From assembly GCA_045546615.1 (NCBI GenBank), contig JAZQDD010000014.1, positions 1 through 26,084 on the forward strand: 26,084 nucleotides of DNA, given 5' to 3'. The DNA is from CAG-390 sp045546615 (GTDB taxonomy: Bacteria; Bacillota; Clostridia; Oscillospirales; CAG-272). Position numbers and translations under genes: made by a program. The notes under the pieces were generated by a model. That model was not told where the DNA came from. It saw nothing but the letters and a program-made list of their open reading frames with translations, and did not search any database. Shown here piece after piece: positions 6,414-14,404 of the stretch (its first letter is position 1; the number at the start of each line of letters is the position of its first letter).

Positions 6414-7247
6414 ATGAAACACAAAATTTGTATTGACGTTGACGCAGGCTTCGGTCTGAAAATGAAGGACGAGATACCCCTGCTTGCCGAGATCGGCTTT
6501 GACGGTTGCTTTACCACTTGGCAGGTCGGCTCGGACATCCCCAAGACCGCACGCCTTATTGCCGATTGCGGATTGATATATCAATCCATACACGCACCTT
6601 TCCGCGGCATTGACGTCGTTTGGGACGAGGGCAAGGCAGGCGACGATTTCATTAAGATGCTCGTAAACTGCGTGCGCGACTGCGCCGAGGGCAATGTTCC
6701 GATAGCCGTTGTGCATCCCATAATCGGTATGGACAAGCACACCCCCACTCCGCTTGGCATAGAGCGCTTCGGCACGCTTCTTGACGAGGCGCAAAAATGC
6801 GGCGTTACCGTTGCTTTTGAAAACGTTGAGGGCTTTGAATATCTTGAACTTATCAAGCGTGAGCTTGGCACGCACGCCGCCCTCGGCTACTGCTGGGACA
6901 CGGGACACGAGATGTGCTACAATTTCTCAATGGACGTTCCCGCCGTCTACGGCGACCGCCTTGTATGCACGCATCTTGACGACAATATGGGCATGACTGA
7001 CCCCAACGAGATGACCTGGCACGATGACTCCCACCTTATGCCCTTTGACGGCGTTGCCGATTGGCAGGGTATTGCCAACCGCCTCAAACGCGCAAACTTC
7101 ACAGCTCCCCTCACCTTTGAGCTGACACGCAATTCAAAGCCGAACAGAGATACCCACCGCATATACGAGCATCTTGATTATGAAGGATTTATGCGTTTGG
7201 CGTTTGAAAAGGCTAAAAAATTCGCCGCAATGGTAGATTGCGATTAA
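6414..7247 (+). CDS. Xylose isomerase-like TIM-barrel sugar isomerase/epimerase
   Basis: A 277-residue protein of the sugar phosphate isomerase/epimerase superfamily (AP endonuclease 2 type barrel). Metal-site residues can be placed: Glu136 in VAFENVEG, Asp162 and His165 in CWDTGHE, His187 in THLDDN and Glu236 in TFELT; SIHAP (58-62) and VVHP (99-102) form further active-site strands. The start at 6414 is chosen over an in-frame ATG at 6369 because AAGGAGAAG lies directly before it and the longer form would overlap the VanY gene. It probably shares the VanY transcript. The superfamily interconverts keto- and aldo-sugars or epimerises them; the actual substrate is not deducible. Confidence 0.88.
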   Translation: MKHKICIDVDAGFGLKMKDEIPLLAEIGFDGCFTTWQVGSDIPKTARLIADCGLIYQSIHAPFRGIDVVWDEGKAGDDFIKMLVNCVRDCAEGNVPIAVVHPIIGMDKHTPTPLGIERFGTLLDEAQKCGVTVAFENVEGFEYLELIKRELGTHAALGYCWDTGHEMCYNFSMDVPAVYGDRLVCTHLDDNMGMTDPNEMTWHDDSHLMPFDGVADWQGIANRLKRANFTAPLTFELTRNSKPNRDTHRIYEHLDYEGFMRLAFEKAKKFAAMVDCD

Positions 7248-7254
7248 AAATCCT

Positions 7255-7283
7255 TTGACTTTTTTGTGTTGATATGCTATAAT
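7255..7283 (+). promoter_or_regulatory. sigma-A promoter of serS
   Basis: -35 TTGACT (7255-7260), 17-base spacer, extended -10 TGCTATAAT (TATAAT 7278-7283). The leader to the ATG at 7317 is only about 27 nt, too short for a T-box riboswitch. Confidence 0.88.
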
Positions 7284-7316
7284 CTACATATATAAAATAC
7301 ATGGAGAAAAAATCTT

Positions 7317-8606
7317 ATGCTTGATTTGAAATTTTTAAGGGAAAATCCCGAAATCGTAAAACAAAATATCCGCAACAAATTTCAGGATCATAAGCTCCCC
7401 CTCGTTGACGAGGTGATAGCTCTTGATGCTGAAAACCGCCGCACGATCAGCGAAGCAAACGACCTTCGCGCAGAAAAAAACCGTCTGTCAAAGCAGATAG
7501 GCGCGCTTATGGCGCAGGGCAAGCGTGACGAAGCCGCCGAGGTAAAGGCGCAGGTCGCCGCCTCCTCTGCCCGCCTTGCCGAGCTTGAGGCTCTTGAGCC
7601 TGAATATGAGGAAAAGATCCGCAAGATCATGATGGTCATTCCAAACATCATCGACCCCAGCGTTCCGATCGGTAAGGACGACAGCGAAAACGTCGAGGTT
7701 CAGAAGTACGGTGAGCCCGCAGTTCCCGAGTTTGAGATACCCTACCACACCGATATTTTTGAGCGCTTCTGCGGTATTGACCTTGACGCCGCACGCCGCG
7801 TCGCAGGAAACGGCTTTTACTACCTTATGGGTGACGTTGCACGCATCCACTCCGCCGTTATCTCATACGCACGCGATTTTATGATAGACCGCGGATTTAC
7901 CTACTGCATCCCCCCCTTCATGATCCGTTCCGACGTTGTAACGGGCGTTATGAGCTTTGCGGAGATGGAGTCCATGATGTACAAGATAGAGGGCGAGGAC
8001 CTTTACCTTATCGGTACGAGTGAGCATTCCATGATAGGTAAGTTCATCGACACGATAAACCCCGAGGAAGCTCTCCCCTATACTCTGACGAGCTACTCCC
8101 CCTGCTTCCGTAAGGAAAAGGGTGCGCACGGCATAGAGGAGCGCGGCGTTTACCGTATCCACCAGTTTGAAAAGCAGGAAATGATAGTTGTATGCCGTCC
8201 TGATGAAAGCCCCATGTGGTTTGATAAGCTCTGGCAGAACACCGTTGACCTTTTCCGCAGCCTTGATATCCCCGTACGCACGCTCGAATGCTGCTCTGGC
8301 GACCTTGCTGACCTGAAGGTTAAGAGCATCGACGTTGAGGCTTGGTCTCCCCGCCAGAAGAAGTATTTTGAGGTCGGAAGCTGCTCCAACCTCGGTGACG
8401 CACAGGCACGCAGACTCAAGATACGCGTGCAGGGCGAGGGCGGACAGAAATACTTTGCCCACACCCTTAACAACACCGTTGTTGCTCCCCCCAGAATGCT
8501 CATTGCTTTCTTTGAGAACAACCTTTGCGCTGATGGCAGCGTAAACATCCCCGTCGCTCTCCGTCCCTACATGGGCGGTATTGAAAAGATAATCCCCCAA
8601 AAATAA
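7317..8606 (+). CDS. serS: Seryl-tRNA synthetase
   Basis: A 429-residue class II aminoacyl-tRNA synthetase that charges tRNA-Ser (and tRNA-Sec) with serine in the cytosol. The N-terminal 110 residues form the long antiparallel coiled-coil arm that reads the variable loop of the tRNA. The catalytic domain shows TSEHSMIG (234-241), the motif 2 loop FRKEKGAHGIEERGVYR (264-280), EVGSCSNLGDAQARR (352-366), and motif 3 in VVAPPRMLIAFFEN (388-401). Length is normal. It has its own strong promoter and no attenuator or T-box in front. The gene for the first of two lipoproteins begins 20 bases after the stop with a good ribosome binding site, so serS probably heads that transcript. Confidence 0.97.
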   Translation: MLDLKFLRENPEIVKQNIRNKFQDHKLPLVDEVIALDAENRRTISEANDLRAEKNRLSKQIGALMAQGKRDEAAEVKAQVAASSARLAELEALEPEYEEKIRKIMMVIPNIIDPSVPIGKDDSENVEVQKYGEPAVPEFEIPYHTDIFERFCGIDLDAARRVAGNGFYYLMGDVARIHSAVISYARDFMIDRGFTYCIPPFMIRSDVVTGVMSFAEMESMMYKIEGEDLYLIGTSEHSMIGKFIDTINPEEALPYTLTSYSPCFRKEKGAHGIEERGVYRIHQFEKQEMIVVCRPDESPMWFDKLWQNTVDLFRSLDIPVRTLECCSGDLADLKVKSIDVEAWSPRQKKYFEVGSCSNLGDAQARRLKIRVQGEGGQKYFAHTLNNTVVAPPRMLIAFFENNLCADGSVNIPVALRPYMGGIEKIIPQK

Positions 8607-8625
8607 TGCTATTAAGGAGAAAAAC

Positions 8626-9633
8626 ATGAAAAAAATCACATCTATCGCACTGATTCTTGTTCTTGCGCTTCTTCTCCCCTGCTTTGCGGCTTGTAACGGA
8701 GAAGATACGCCCCCCGTAACCGACAACACCACCACCGCACCCGACACCACAGCGGCTGATGCGCAGGTCACCAACGTCGACGGTTCTTGCCGCCACGCAA
8801 AGATGAATGACTGGGCAGTAAGCGGCAAATATACCTGCACCGGTCTTGCCATTTCTACCAGAACCTGCAAGCACTGCGATTTCATCCAGTACGATTACGC
8901 TGAAGATTCAAGCGGAAACTTTGGCGACCACGTTTTCGAGGGCGAGGCTCTCTCCTCCTTCCCCGGCTCTGCCAACACGGATGCCTTTGAGGTAAAGGCT
9001 TGCTCCTTCTGTCAGGAGAACATTATTGTAAAGACCGATGCCACCAACACTCGCAAGAACCAATTCCTCATCTCCGCAGATATGCTCGCAGCAGCAGGCG
9101 TTGATGACGTAAAGGCGTACATAAGCGGCGGTCATAGCAACGTAAAGTATAAGAGCAGCAGCGGATGGGGCAGAAAGGGCTTTACCGCTATTCACGGTAT
9201 GGCTGCTCTCCTTAACGGCGAGCGTGACGCTTCCGCAACCGATGCAAGCGCAACCATCCTCTATTGGAACATCAAGGACGTAGACACCAAGTACACTCCC
9301 GACGCTGAAGAATCACCCGAGGGCAAGTACTGCTCCCTTATCGGATACGAAATAGCCACTCCCATTACCGTAAGCGGTTTCTCCATCTTTGTAAACCCCG
9401 TTCCCGAGATGACCTTTGACCTTCTCGGCGGTAAAACGAACGAGGACGGCACTATCACATGGACCGTGCTTGGCGGCGTTGATGATGCAAGCAAGTATAT
9501 GACCTACAACGAGGACACGGGCTACTACTACGCTGATTTCGACGAGATCACCGTTGATTGCATCCAGATCGGCGTTATTTCCGCAATACAGCCCAACATC
9601 TACATTTCCGAGCTTGAGGTTTACGGAAACTAA
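8626..9633 (+). CDS. Lipoprotein with Cys-rich module and discoidin-like C-terminus (paralog 1)
   Basis: A 335-residue predicted lipoprotein. The signal peptide ends LLPCFAAC with Cys23 as the likely lipidated residue, then a Thr/Pro spacer (about 26-48). A Cys/His module follows: CRH at 55-57, Cys71, CKHC at 81-84, His102 and CSFC at 126-129, resembling small zinc-ribbon-like repeats seen in clostridial surface proteins. The C-terminal half (about 160-335) ends with ISELEVYG, typical of the last strand of F5/8 type C (discoidin) carbohydrate-binding domains. A binding or sensory role at the cell surface is inferred; no catalytic motif is seen. It sits 20 bases after serS and is followed by a close paralog after another 20 bases. 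Confidence 0.85.
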   Translation: MKKITSIALILVLALLLPCFAACNGEDTPPVTDNTTTAPDTTAADAQVTNVDGSCRHAKMNDWAVSGKYTCTGLAISTRTCKHCDFIQYDYAEDSSGNFGDHVFEGEALSSFPGSANTDAFEVKACSFCQENIIVKTDATNTRKNQFLISADMLAAAGVDDVKAYISGGHSNVKYKSSSGWGRKGFTAIHGMAALLNGERDASATDASATILYWNIKDVDTKYTPDAEESPEGKYCSLIGYEIATPITVSGFSIFVNPVPEMTFDLLGGKTNEDGTITWTVLGGVDDASKYMTYNEDTGYYYADFDEITVDCIQIGVISAIQPNIYISELEVYGN

Positions 9634-9653
9634 TATAAAGTCAAGGAGAAAAC

Positions 9654-10676
9654 ATGAAAAAAATCACATCTATTGCGCTGATTCTTGTTCTTGCGCTTCT
9701 TCTCCCCTGCTTTGCATCTTGTAACGGAGAAGATACTCCCCCCGTAACTGATAATAACACCACCACCGCACCCGATACTACTGCCGCTGATGCGCAGGTC
9801 ACCAACGTTGACGGCTCATGCCGCCACGTAAAGATGAACGATTGGGAGGCAAGCGGCAAATACACCTGCACAGGTCTTGCCATAAAGACAAGAACCTGCA
9901 AGCATTGCGATTTCACCCAGTACGATTATGTTGAAGATTCAAGCGGAAACTTTGGCGATCACGTTTGCACGGGCGAAGCTCTTGCTACATACCCCGGAGC
10001 TTCCAACCTTTCGGGATTCGAGATTAAAACTTGCTCCTTCTGTCAGGAAAACATCAAGGTAGATACCGAGGCTACCAACACCCGCAAGAATCTCCTTGTC
10101 GTAACTCCCGAAATGTATGAATCCGCAGGATTTTCAAACGTAACCGAATATCTCAAGTCCGAGCACGGAACTCACATCCACAAGCTCAAGGGCAGCTCCG
10201 ACTGGGGACATATTGGATACGGCGGTGCGCACGGCACGGCTACCATATACGATAGCTTCCGCGATGCCGTTATCACTACTGACGGTACGGTATTCTACTG
10301 GAATCTCAAGGACGTTGAAAACCGCTATACTCCTCACGGCGTTCTCGTTGAGGACGGTTCCGACGAGACCGCAAAGTATTGCGCCCTCATCGGTATCGAT
10401 TTCTACGCTACCACTAATATAAGCGGCTTTGGTATATTCCTTGAAAACCAGAACGAGATCGCCTTTGACGTTCTCGGCGGCACGAAGAATGCCGACGGTA
10501 CTACCTCATGGCGCATTCTCACGTCCTTTAACGGCGAGGGATATCAGCCCTACAACGAAACGACCTCCTTCGCCCTTGGCGATTTCGAGGCTGCTGACGT
10601 TGATTGCATCCAGATAGGTGTTACCAACTCTTACGCAAACATTTTGTCCATCTCCGAGATCGAGATCTACGGCTGA
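9654..10676 (+). CDS. Lipoprotein with Cys-rich module and discoidin-like C-terminus (paralog 2)
   Basis: A 340-residue paralog of the gene just upstream. Signal peptide, lipobox (LLPCFASC), Thr/Pro spacer and Cys/His module (CRH, CKHC, CSFC) are nearly identical for about the first 100 residues, and even the ribosome binding site and start region match at DNA level. After about residue 145 the two proteins drift apart, though the overall plan is kept (GFGIFLENQNEIAFDVLGG aligns with GFSIFVNPVPEMTFDLLGG) and the end ISEIEIYG again looks discoidin-like. This indicates a tandem duplication in which the exported N-terminal half stayed constant while the presumed ligand-binding half diverged. A terminator follows at once. 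Confidence 0.85.
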   Translation: MKKITSIALILVLALLLPCFASCNGEDTPPVTDNNTTTAPDTTAADAQVTNVDGSCRHVKMNDWEASGKYTCTGLAIKTRTCKHCDFTQYDYVEDSSGNFGDHVCTGEALATYPGASNLSGFEIKTCSFCQENIKVDTEATNTRKNLLVVTPEMYESAGFSNVTEYLKSEHGTHIHKLKGSSDWGHIGYGGAHGTATIYDSFRDAVITTDGTVFYWNLKDVENRYTPHGVLVEDGSDETAKYCALIGIDFYATTNISGFGIFLENQNEIAFDVLGGTKNADGTTSWRILTSFNGEGYQPYNETTSFALGDFEAADVDCIQIGVTNSYANILSISEIEIYG

Positions 10677-10687
10677 TACTAAAAAAC

Positions 10688-10723
10688 GAACAGCTCCGCA
10701 TCAGCGGGGCTGTTCTTTTTTTA
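10688..10723 (+). terminator. Rho-independent terminator, overlapping the end of the opposing gene
   Basis: GAACAGCTCCGC (10688-10699) pairs with GCGGGGCTGTTC (10704-10715), including one T-G pair, followed by a T-run to 10723. The right arm lies inside the last codons of the minus-strand DUF1934 gene. Confidence 0.88.
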
Positions 10724-11192
10724 CAAGGCTTATCATCATTCTCGTTTTTTCCGCGCGGATGCCGTTGACCTCAACGGTATAGTCCATCTCAACACGTCCG
10801 TTGCGCAAAAACGTGTTATCTATCCTCTGCGCGCGCGTCATCATCTCGATGGCTGCCGTTCTGTTTTTGCAAAGGCAAACGTGGCGAACGCCCTCCTCCA
10901 GAACGAGCGTAAGCGGCGGCATATTTTCCGAAACTCTTTGCAGGGTAATGAGCTTCGGCTCCTCGAGTGTAAAGCTCAACTCGATCAATATCTGATCCGT
11001 AGGCGAGTAACCAAGGATGACTTTGCTTCCCTCCACCGTCAGAGTTCCGTCGCAAACGGTCTCATACTCGGTAGGCGCAAACGCTGCCCTCTCTATAAAA
11101 TTTGTAATCAAACCGCTTGCATCATCCACGGGCTCGGTAAGCACGCGAAAAGTATTTTCTTTGACAACAACACTGTAAACCATATATTTCAC
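10701..11192 (-). CDS. DUF1934 domain protein (YwiB-like beta-barrel)
   Basis: A 163-residue protein with the strand pattern of DUF1934, a small calycin-like beta-barrel family of unknown function common in Firmicutes and typified by B. subtilis YwiB. The segment around residues 78-91 (the family's usual R-x-G region), the CxCKNRTAAIEM stretch, and the closing NGRVEMDYTVEVNG (131-144) followed by a final beta strand match the family outline. AGGTGA lies shortly before the ATG. Its 3' end overlaps the terminator of the lipoprotein unit, so the two transcripts converge. The SleB-like gene is divergent, with only 48 bases between the starts. Family call is by pattern, not by database search. Confidence 0.65.
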   Translation of the reverse strand: MKYMVYSVVVKENTFRVLTEPVDDASGLITNFIERAAFAPTEYETVCDGTLTVEGSKVILGYSPTDQILIELSFTLEEPKLITLQRVSENMPPLTLVLEEGVRHVCLCKNRTAAIEMMTRAQRIDNTFLRNGRVEMDYTVEVNGIRAEKTRMMISLVKKEQPR

Positions 11193-11215
11193 CTGATTTT
11201 TTGATTGATCTTGCT

Positions 11216-11221
11216 TATAAT
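11216..11221 (+). promoter_or_regulatory. Possible -10 of the SleB-like gene
   Basis: TATAAT at 11216-11221 lies 20 bases upstream of the ATG, within the 48-base divergent gap. No good -35 sits 16-18 bases upstream (CTGATT at 11193-11198 is the nearest), so the promoter is weak or helper-dependent. Confidence 0.35.
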
Positions 11222-11240
11222 AATTAAAAAAGGTCTGAAA

Positions 11241-11630
11241 ATGAAAAAGATACTCATCCTGATACTAACCTTGTCGCTCCTGCAGTTTACCGTCATACCC
11301 GTATCGGCAAACAAAGAGAGGGATACGCTCCTTTTAGCGCTCGCCGCCGACACGGTAGCACCCGACGGCTCGTACACCCTGCGCCTTGCTGTATGCGCCA
11401 TGCTCATCAACCGCCAAAAAAGCGAGAACTATCCCAAAAGTCTTGCCGCCATTATATGTGACGCGGGCATCAGCTTGCCATGTGCGGAAAGTGCGTCGGC
11501 ACGCTCACTCCGCGCCGCCGCGGATGCGCTCGGAGGCAGCGATCCAACAAAAGGCGCACTTACTATGAGCCGCACCCCATTGGAAAACAAGCGTGCGCGG
11601 CTCGCGGTTGAGGACTGTTTCTTTTATTGA
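11241..11630 (+). CDS. Small secreted SleB/CwlJ-like protein, catalytic Glu apparently missing
   Basis: A 129-residue protein with a cleavable signal peptide (hydrophobic to about residue 20, then VSA-NKE). The mature part follows the cell-wall hydrolase fold of SleB/CwlJ: LLALAADTVAPDGS, then LRLAVCAMLINRQKSENYPK corresponding to the family's AVAAVVLNRV...FP helix, SLAAIICDAG corresponding to its VIYQPGQ region, and GSDPTKGAL corresponding to its DPTxGAL element. In active enzymes the first helix carries the catalytic Glu in an AEARGE-like motif; here that stretch reads AADTVAPDGS with no Glu. The start at 11241 is preferred over an in-frame ATG at 11205 because it gives a normal signal peptide after AAAGGTCTG. 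It is probably a non-catalytic relative. Confidence 0.7.
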   Translation: MKKILILILTLSLLQFTVIPVSANKERDTLLLALAADTVAPDGSYTLRLAVCAMLINRQKSENYPKSLAAIICDAGISLPCAESASARSLRAAADALGGSDPTKGALTMSRTPLENKRARLAVEDCFFY

Positions 11631-11670
11631 TATTATTATATCCAACCTCGGCACAACTGTCAAGCAAATG

Positions 11671-11699
11671 TTGACTTTTAATTTTTCCTATGCTATAAT
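11671..11699 (+). promoter_or_regulatory. sigma-A promoter of egsA
   Basis: -35 TTGACT (11671-11676), 17-base spacer, extended -10 TGCTATAAT (TATAAT 11694-11699), with GTGAGG as ribosome binding sequence before the ATG at 11730. Confidence 0.9.
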
Positions 11700-11729
11700 T
11701 AATCCATAAATATCTTGTGAGGTAATACT

Positions 11730-13016
11730 ATGGATCTGCAAGAGCTTGTCAAATCGCTTGAAAACTGTCCCTGCGGTAAAAAACACAGTGTTTATACAAA
11801 GCATGTTGAAATATCGGGCAACGCCACCGAAAAAACGGGAGAAATTCTCCGCCGCTTTGACTTTGGCAACCGTCTGCTCCTCGTTGCCGATGAAAATACT
11901 CTTGCCGCCGCCGAAAAATACGGACTTTGCTCCGTTCTTGCCGACGCAGGCTTTGAGATAAAACGCCAAGTATACGAAAATATGCTCTACGCCCGTGTGG
12001 AGCAGGTGCGCGAGGTAGAAGCGCTTGCCGATGACGTGGACGCTATCATCTCCGTCGGCACAGGCTCGCTCAACGACATCTGCCGTGTTAGCGCGTTCAG
12101 AAAGAAAAAGAAATTCTGCATTTTCGCCACCGCCCCCTCGATGGACGGCTTTGCATCCGACACCGCACCCATAATAGAGAACAATTTCAAGACCTCGTGG
12201 CAGGCAGAACAGCCCGACGTTATAATCGCGGACACGAGAATACTCGCCGCCGCCCCAGCCATTCTCAAAGCGGCAGGCTACGGTGATATGGTCGCTAAAT
12301 GCCTTGGTATTATGGAATGGAAAATGTCAAACATCCTTACGGGCGAATACTACTGCGACGCTATCGCGGATGTAACGCTTGACGCCCTCGCCCGAATCTT
12401 TGCGCTGACAGACAAAATAATGGCAGAGGATGAGGAAGCGGCAGGCGCAGTTGCCGAGGCTCTCGTGCTTTCGGGCGTCGCAATGAAGCTGGCCGGCTGT
12501 TCACGTCCCGCATCGGGTGCGGAACACGTCGTTTCGCACTATTGGGAGTGCTACAAGCTCGCCCGCGGTATCTACCCCGAGCTTCACGGCAGAAAGGTAG
12601 GCGTTGCCACCCTTATTCTCGTGCGCGCATACCGCAAGCTTGCCAACTCGCTGACAGCCGTAAGCGCCAAGGCAGACCCGACAGATTTTGAAGAAGTATA
12701 CAAGCATTTTTCGCCCGACCAGATACCCGATGTAGTAAAACTCAACTCCCCCACAATTACCGAAAAGGTAGCTCCCGAAAAGCTCGAGGCTTCTTGGGGC
12801 GAAATACGCGAGCTTATCTATCGCTACCTTCCCGATGCTGACGAGCTTGAGTCAATGATGAAGCGCGCAGGATGTGCGACCACGCTTGAGGAGATCGGCG
12901 TTTCCCCCGAGCTTGCCGCTGAGGGACTTCGCTATCACTCCTATATGCGCTACCGCGTATTGCTCACCCGTTTGCTTCCCATGCTGAACATAGATATCAT
13001 GGATTATGTAAAATAA
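11730..13016 (+). CDS. egsA: sn-glycerol-1-phosphate dehydrogenase (AraM/EgsA family)
   Basis: A 428-residue member of the iron-containing alcohol dehydrogenase superfamily, AraM/EgsA branch, which reduces dihydroxyacetone phosphate to sn-glycerol-1-phosphate using NAD(P)H in the cytosol. The nucleotide-binding loop GTGSLND is at 110-116, followed by APSMDGFASD (135-144). Metal ligands fit Asp186 (GYGD), His266 (GAEH) and His286 (ELHG). SRPASGAEHVVSHYWE (258-273) is characteristic of the bacterial AraM group. In B. subtilis the product feeds heptaprenylglyceryl phosphate, an archaeal-type ether lipid; whether that pathway exists here cannot be seen. It has its own promoter and is followed without any gap by the CPBP protease gene. 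Confidence 0.9.
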   Translation: MDLQELVKSLENCPCGKKHSVYTKHVEISGNATEKTGEILRRFDFGNRLLLVADENTLAAAEKYGLCSVLADAGFEIKRQVYENMLYARVEQVREVEALADDVDAIISVGTGSLNDICRVSAFRKKKKFCIFATAPSMDGFASDTAPIIENNFKTSWQAEQPDVIIADTRILAAAPAILKAAGYGDMVAKCLGIMEWKMSNILTGEYYCDAIADVTLDALARIFALTDKIMAEDEEAAGAVAEALVLSGVAMKLAGCSRPASGAEHVVSHYWECYKLARGIYPELHGRKVGVATLILVRAYRKLANSLTAVSAKADPTDFEEVYKHFSPDQIPDVVKLNSPTITEKVAPEKLEASWGEIRELIYRYLPDADELESMMKRAGCATTLEEIGVSPELAAEGLRYHSYMRYRVLLTRLLPMLNIDIMDYVK

Positions 13017-13736
13017 ATGACAGAAGTATTTACACTCTTGTTGATACTGTCCGCATATATAATTTCCGACGTTTCCCTTTCACTGCTCGGGCTATCCTCT
13101 TGGGTACGCAGGCTCATTATTCTTGCGCTCGCGCTGTCAATAAGCATCTTTTATCTGACGTATAAAAAGCAAACGCCCAAAAAGGCTTTGGCAAAGGAGC
13201 TTTGCGAGCTATGGGACATAAACAAATCCCCCGCGCCCGATTGCGCCGCCTGCCTTTTTCTCGGCTTGGGGCTGAATGCATTCTGCACGTCCGTTATCGC
13301 TCTTTTACCAAGCGAGCTTACTGCCGCTTACACGTCGGCATCCGCCCCTCTGTCGGCGCTCGCCGCCAACATCGTTCTTGACACGGTCATTGTCGCACCC
13401 GTGCTTGAGGAGCTGTTATTCCGCAGAGCCGTACTCGGAACTCTGGCTACACTCCTGCCGCCGTCGGCAGCGATTGCGGCATCCGCTATTATTTTCGGCG
13501 CGTTCCACGGCAGTCCTATATGGATGCTCTATTCAGCATTTTGCGCTGTTGCGCTCGGGGCTGTGTATCTTAAATACCGCTCCACCGTCCCCGCAATCGT
13601 ACTGCACGTTGCCTTTAATGGAGCAAACTACATTTTCACTCTTCTCCCCGTAACGCTCTCCCCATATCTCTTGATATGCGCGTCAATGCCTGTTTGTCTT
13701 TTAGCAACAGCGTTTATATTTGCGAAAAAGAAATAA
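13017..13736 (+). CDS. CPBP family intramembrane metalloprotease
   Basis: A 239-residue polytopic membrane protein of the CPBP (CAAX protease and bacteriocin-processing, formerly Abi) family. The three family motifs are present: EELLFRR (131-137) with the Glu pair, FGAFH (160-164), and HVAFN (197-201), which together form the membrane-embedded active site. About seven hydrophobic segments surround them. The ATG follows the egsA stop codon directly (TAAATG), with no room for an independent promoter, so translation is probably coupled to egsA. Bacterial members process prenylated or bacteriocin-like peptides or give self-immunity; here the pairing with a glycerol-1-phosphate dehydrogenase hints at a lipid-related membrane role, but that is conjecture. 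Confidence 0.9.
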   Translation: MTEVFTLLLILSAYIISDVSLSLLGLSSWVRRLIILALALSISIFYLTYKKQTPKKALAKELCELWDINKSPAPDCAACLFLGLGLNAFCTSVIALLPSELTAAYTSASAPLSALAANIVLDTVIVAPVLEELLFRRAVLGTLATLLPPSAAIAASAIIFGAFHGSPIWMLYSAFCAVALGAVYLKYRSTVPAIVLHVAFNGANYIFTLLPVTLSPYLLICASMPVCLLATAFIFAKKK

Positions 13737-13774
13737 ATATTGCCAAGGCAACGAAATGCCTTGGCAATATTTTG
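13736..13774. terminator. Bidirectional terminator between convergent genes
   Basis: Perfect 15-bp arms AATATTGCCAAGGCA (13736-13750) and its complement (13757-13771) with a six-base loop, followed by T residues. It serves the egsA unit on plus and the lipoprotein on minus, whose stop is at 13786. Confidence 0.88.
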
Positions 13775-13785
13775 TATCACACAAT

Positions 13786-14301
13786 TCACTGCGCAGCAGC
13801 GGTGCTGTCCTGCGTATTTTCCTTAATTGTTATGGTGCGAGCATAGGAAAGAATCTGCTCCATGCGCGCCTCAAGCTGTGCCGCCTCGCACACGAATTCC
13901 ACGCGCGAAAACTCACCGCCGACTTCAAAAAGGAACGTTGCCACCTTATATTCCGAAGTAATTACCTTGTCGTCATAGACAACGTATACAAGCTCTCCGT
14001 CAGTTACAACGTCCCCCTTTGTCAAGGAGTTCATTTCTGCCACCAGCTCACAGTATTTGTCAAAATTCTCTATGTGCTTGCCCAGATACTTGTTCTTATC
14101 GTTGATATAATATACGCAAAGCCGCGGTGAAACAAACGCCGCATCTCCGCGGTCGATATTTTCCATATCAAAGCTCTCATCAAGAGTTATACTAAAATTT
14201 CCGCTTGTAAATTGCTTTTGTGCGCTTTCCTCGGCGCAGGATGAAAAAAGCGTTGCAACAACGAGCAACAATGAAAGCAAAACTGCTATTTTCGTTTTCA
14301 T
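13786..14301 (-). CDS. Small lipoprotein of unknown function
   Basis: A 171-residue predicted lipoprotein. The signal peptide MKTKIAVLLSLLLVVATLFSSC ends in a clear lipobox (LFSSC, Cys22). The mature part begins with a strand-rich segment (FTSGNFSITLDESFD) followed by alternating strands and a final helix (LEARMEQILSYARTI); this resembles small PsbP/DUF-type clostridial lipoproteins, but I do not recognise a family. The start at 14301 is chosen because GGAGG lies directly upstream and it begins the signal peptide; the open frame upstream to 14376 has no ribosome binding site. It has its own promoter and is divergent from the phosphomutase gene. Confidence 0.85.
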   Translation of the reverse strand: MKTKIAVLLSLLLVVATLFSSCAEESAQKQFTSGNFSITLDESFDMENIDRGDAAFVSPRLCVYYINDKNKYLGKHIENFDKYCELVAEMNSLTKGDVVTDGELVYVVYDDKVITSEYKVATFLFEVGGEFSRVEFVCEAAQLEARMEQILSYARTITIKENTQDSTAAAQ

Positions 14302-14329
14302 TTCTCGACCTCCACTCACATTACAATAT

Positions 14330-14358
14330 ATTTTACCACAGAACTTCTTTTTTGTCAA
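14330..14358 (-). promoter_or_regulatory. sigma-A promoter of the minus-strand lipoprotein
   Basis: Read on minus: -35 TTGACA (14353-14358), 17-base spacer, -10 TAAAAT (14330-14335) preceded by TGG (extended -10). Confidence 0.85.
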
Positions 14359-14404
14359 CCTATTGAATATTCGCAAACTTTTTTGTATAACATTGCATTA
14401 TATA

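Noticed and set aside
7248..7316. T-box riboswitch before serS
   Set aside because: Only 69 bases lie between the genes and the promoter takes up half; no specifier hairpin fits.
7863..8885. 340-codon open frame on minus opposite serS and the first lipoprotein
   Set aside because: Spans the junction of two well-supported plus genes and has no homology-like features.
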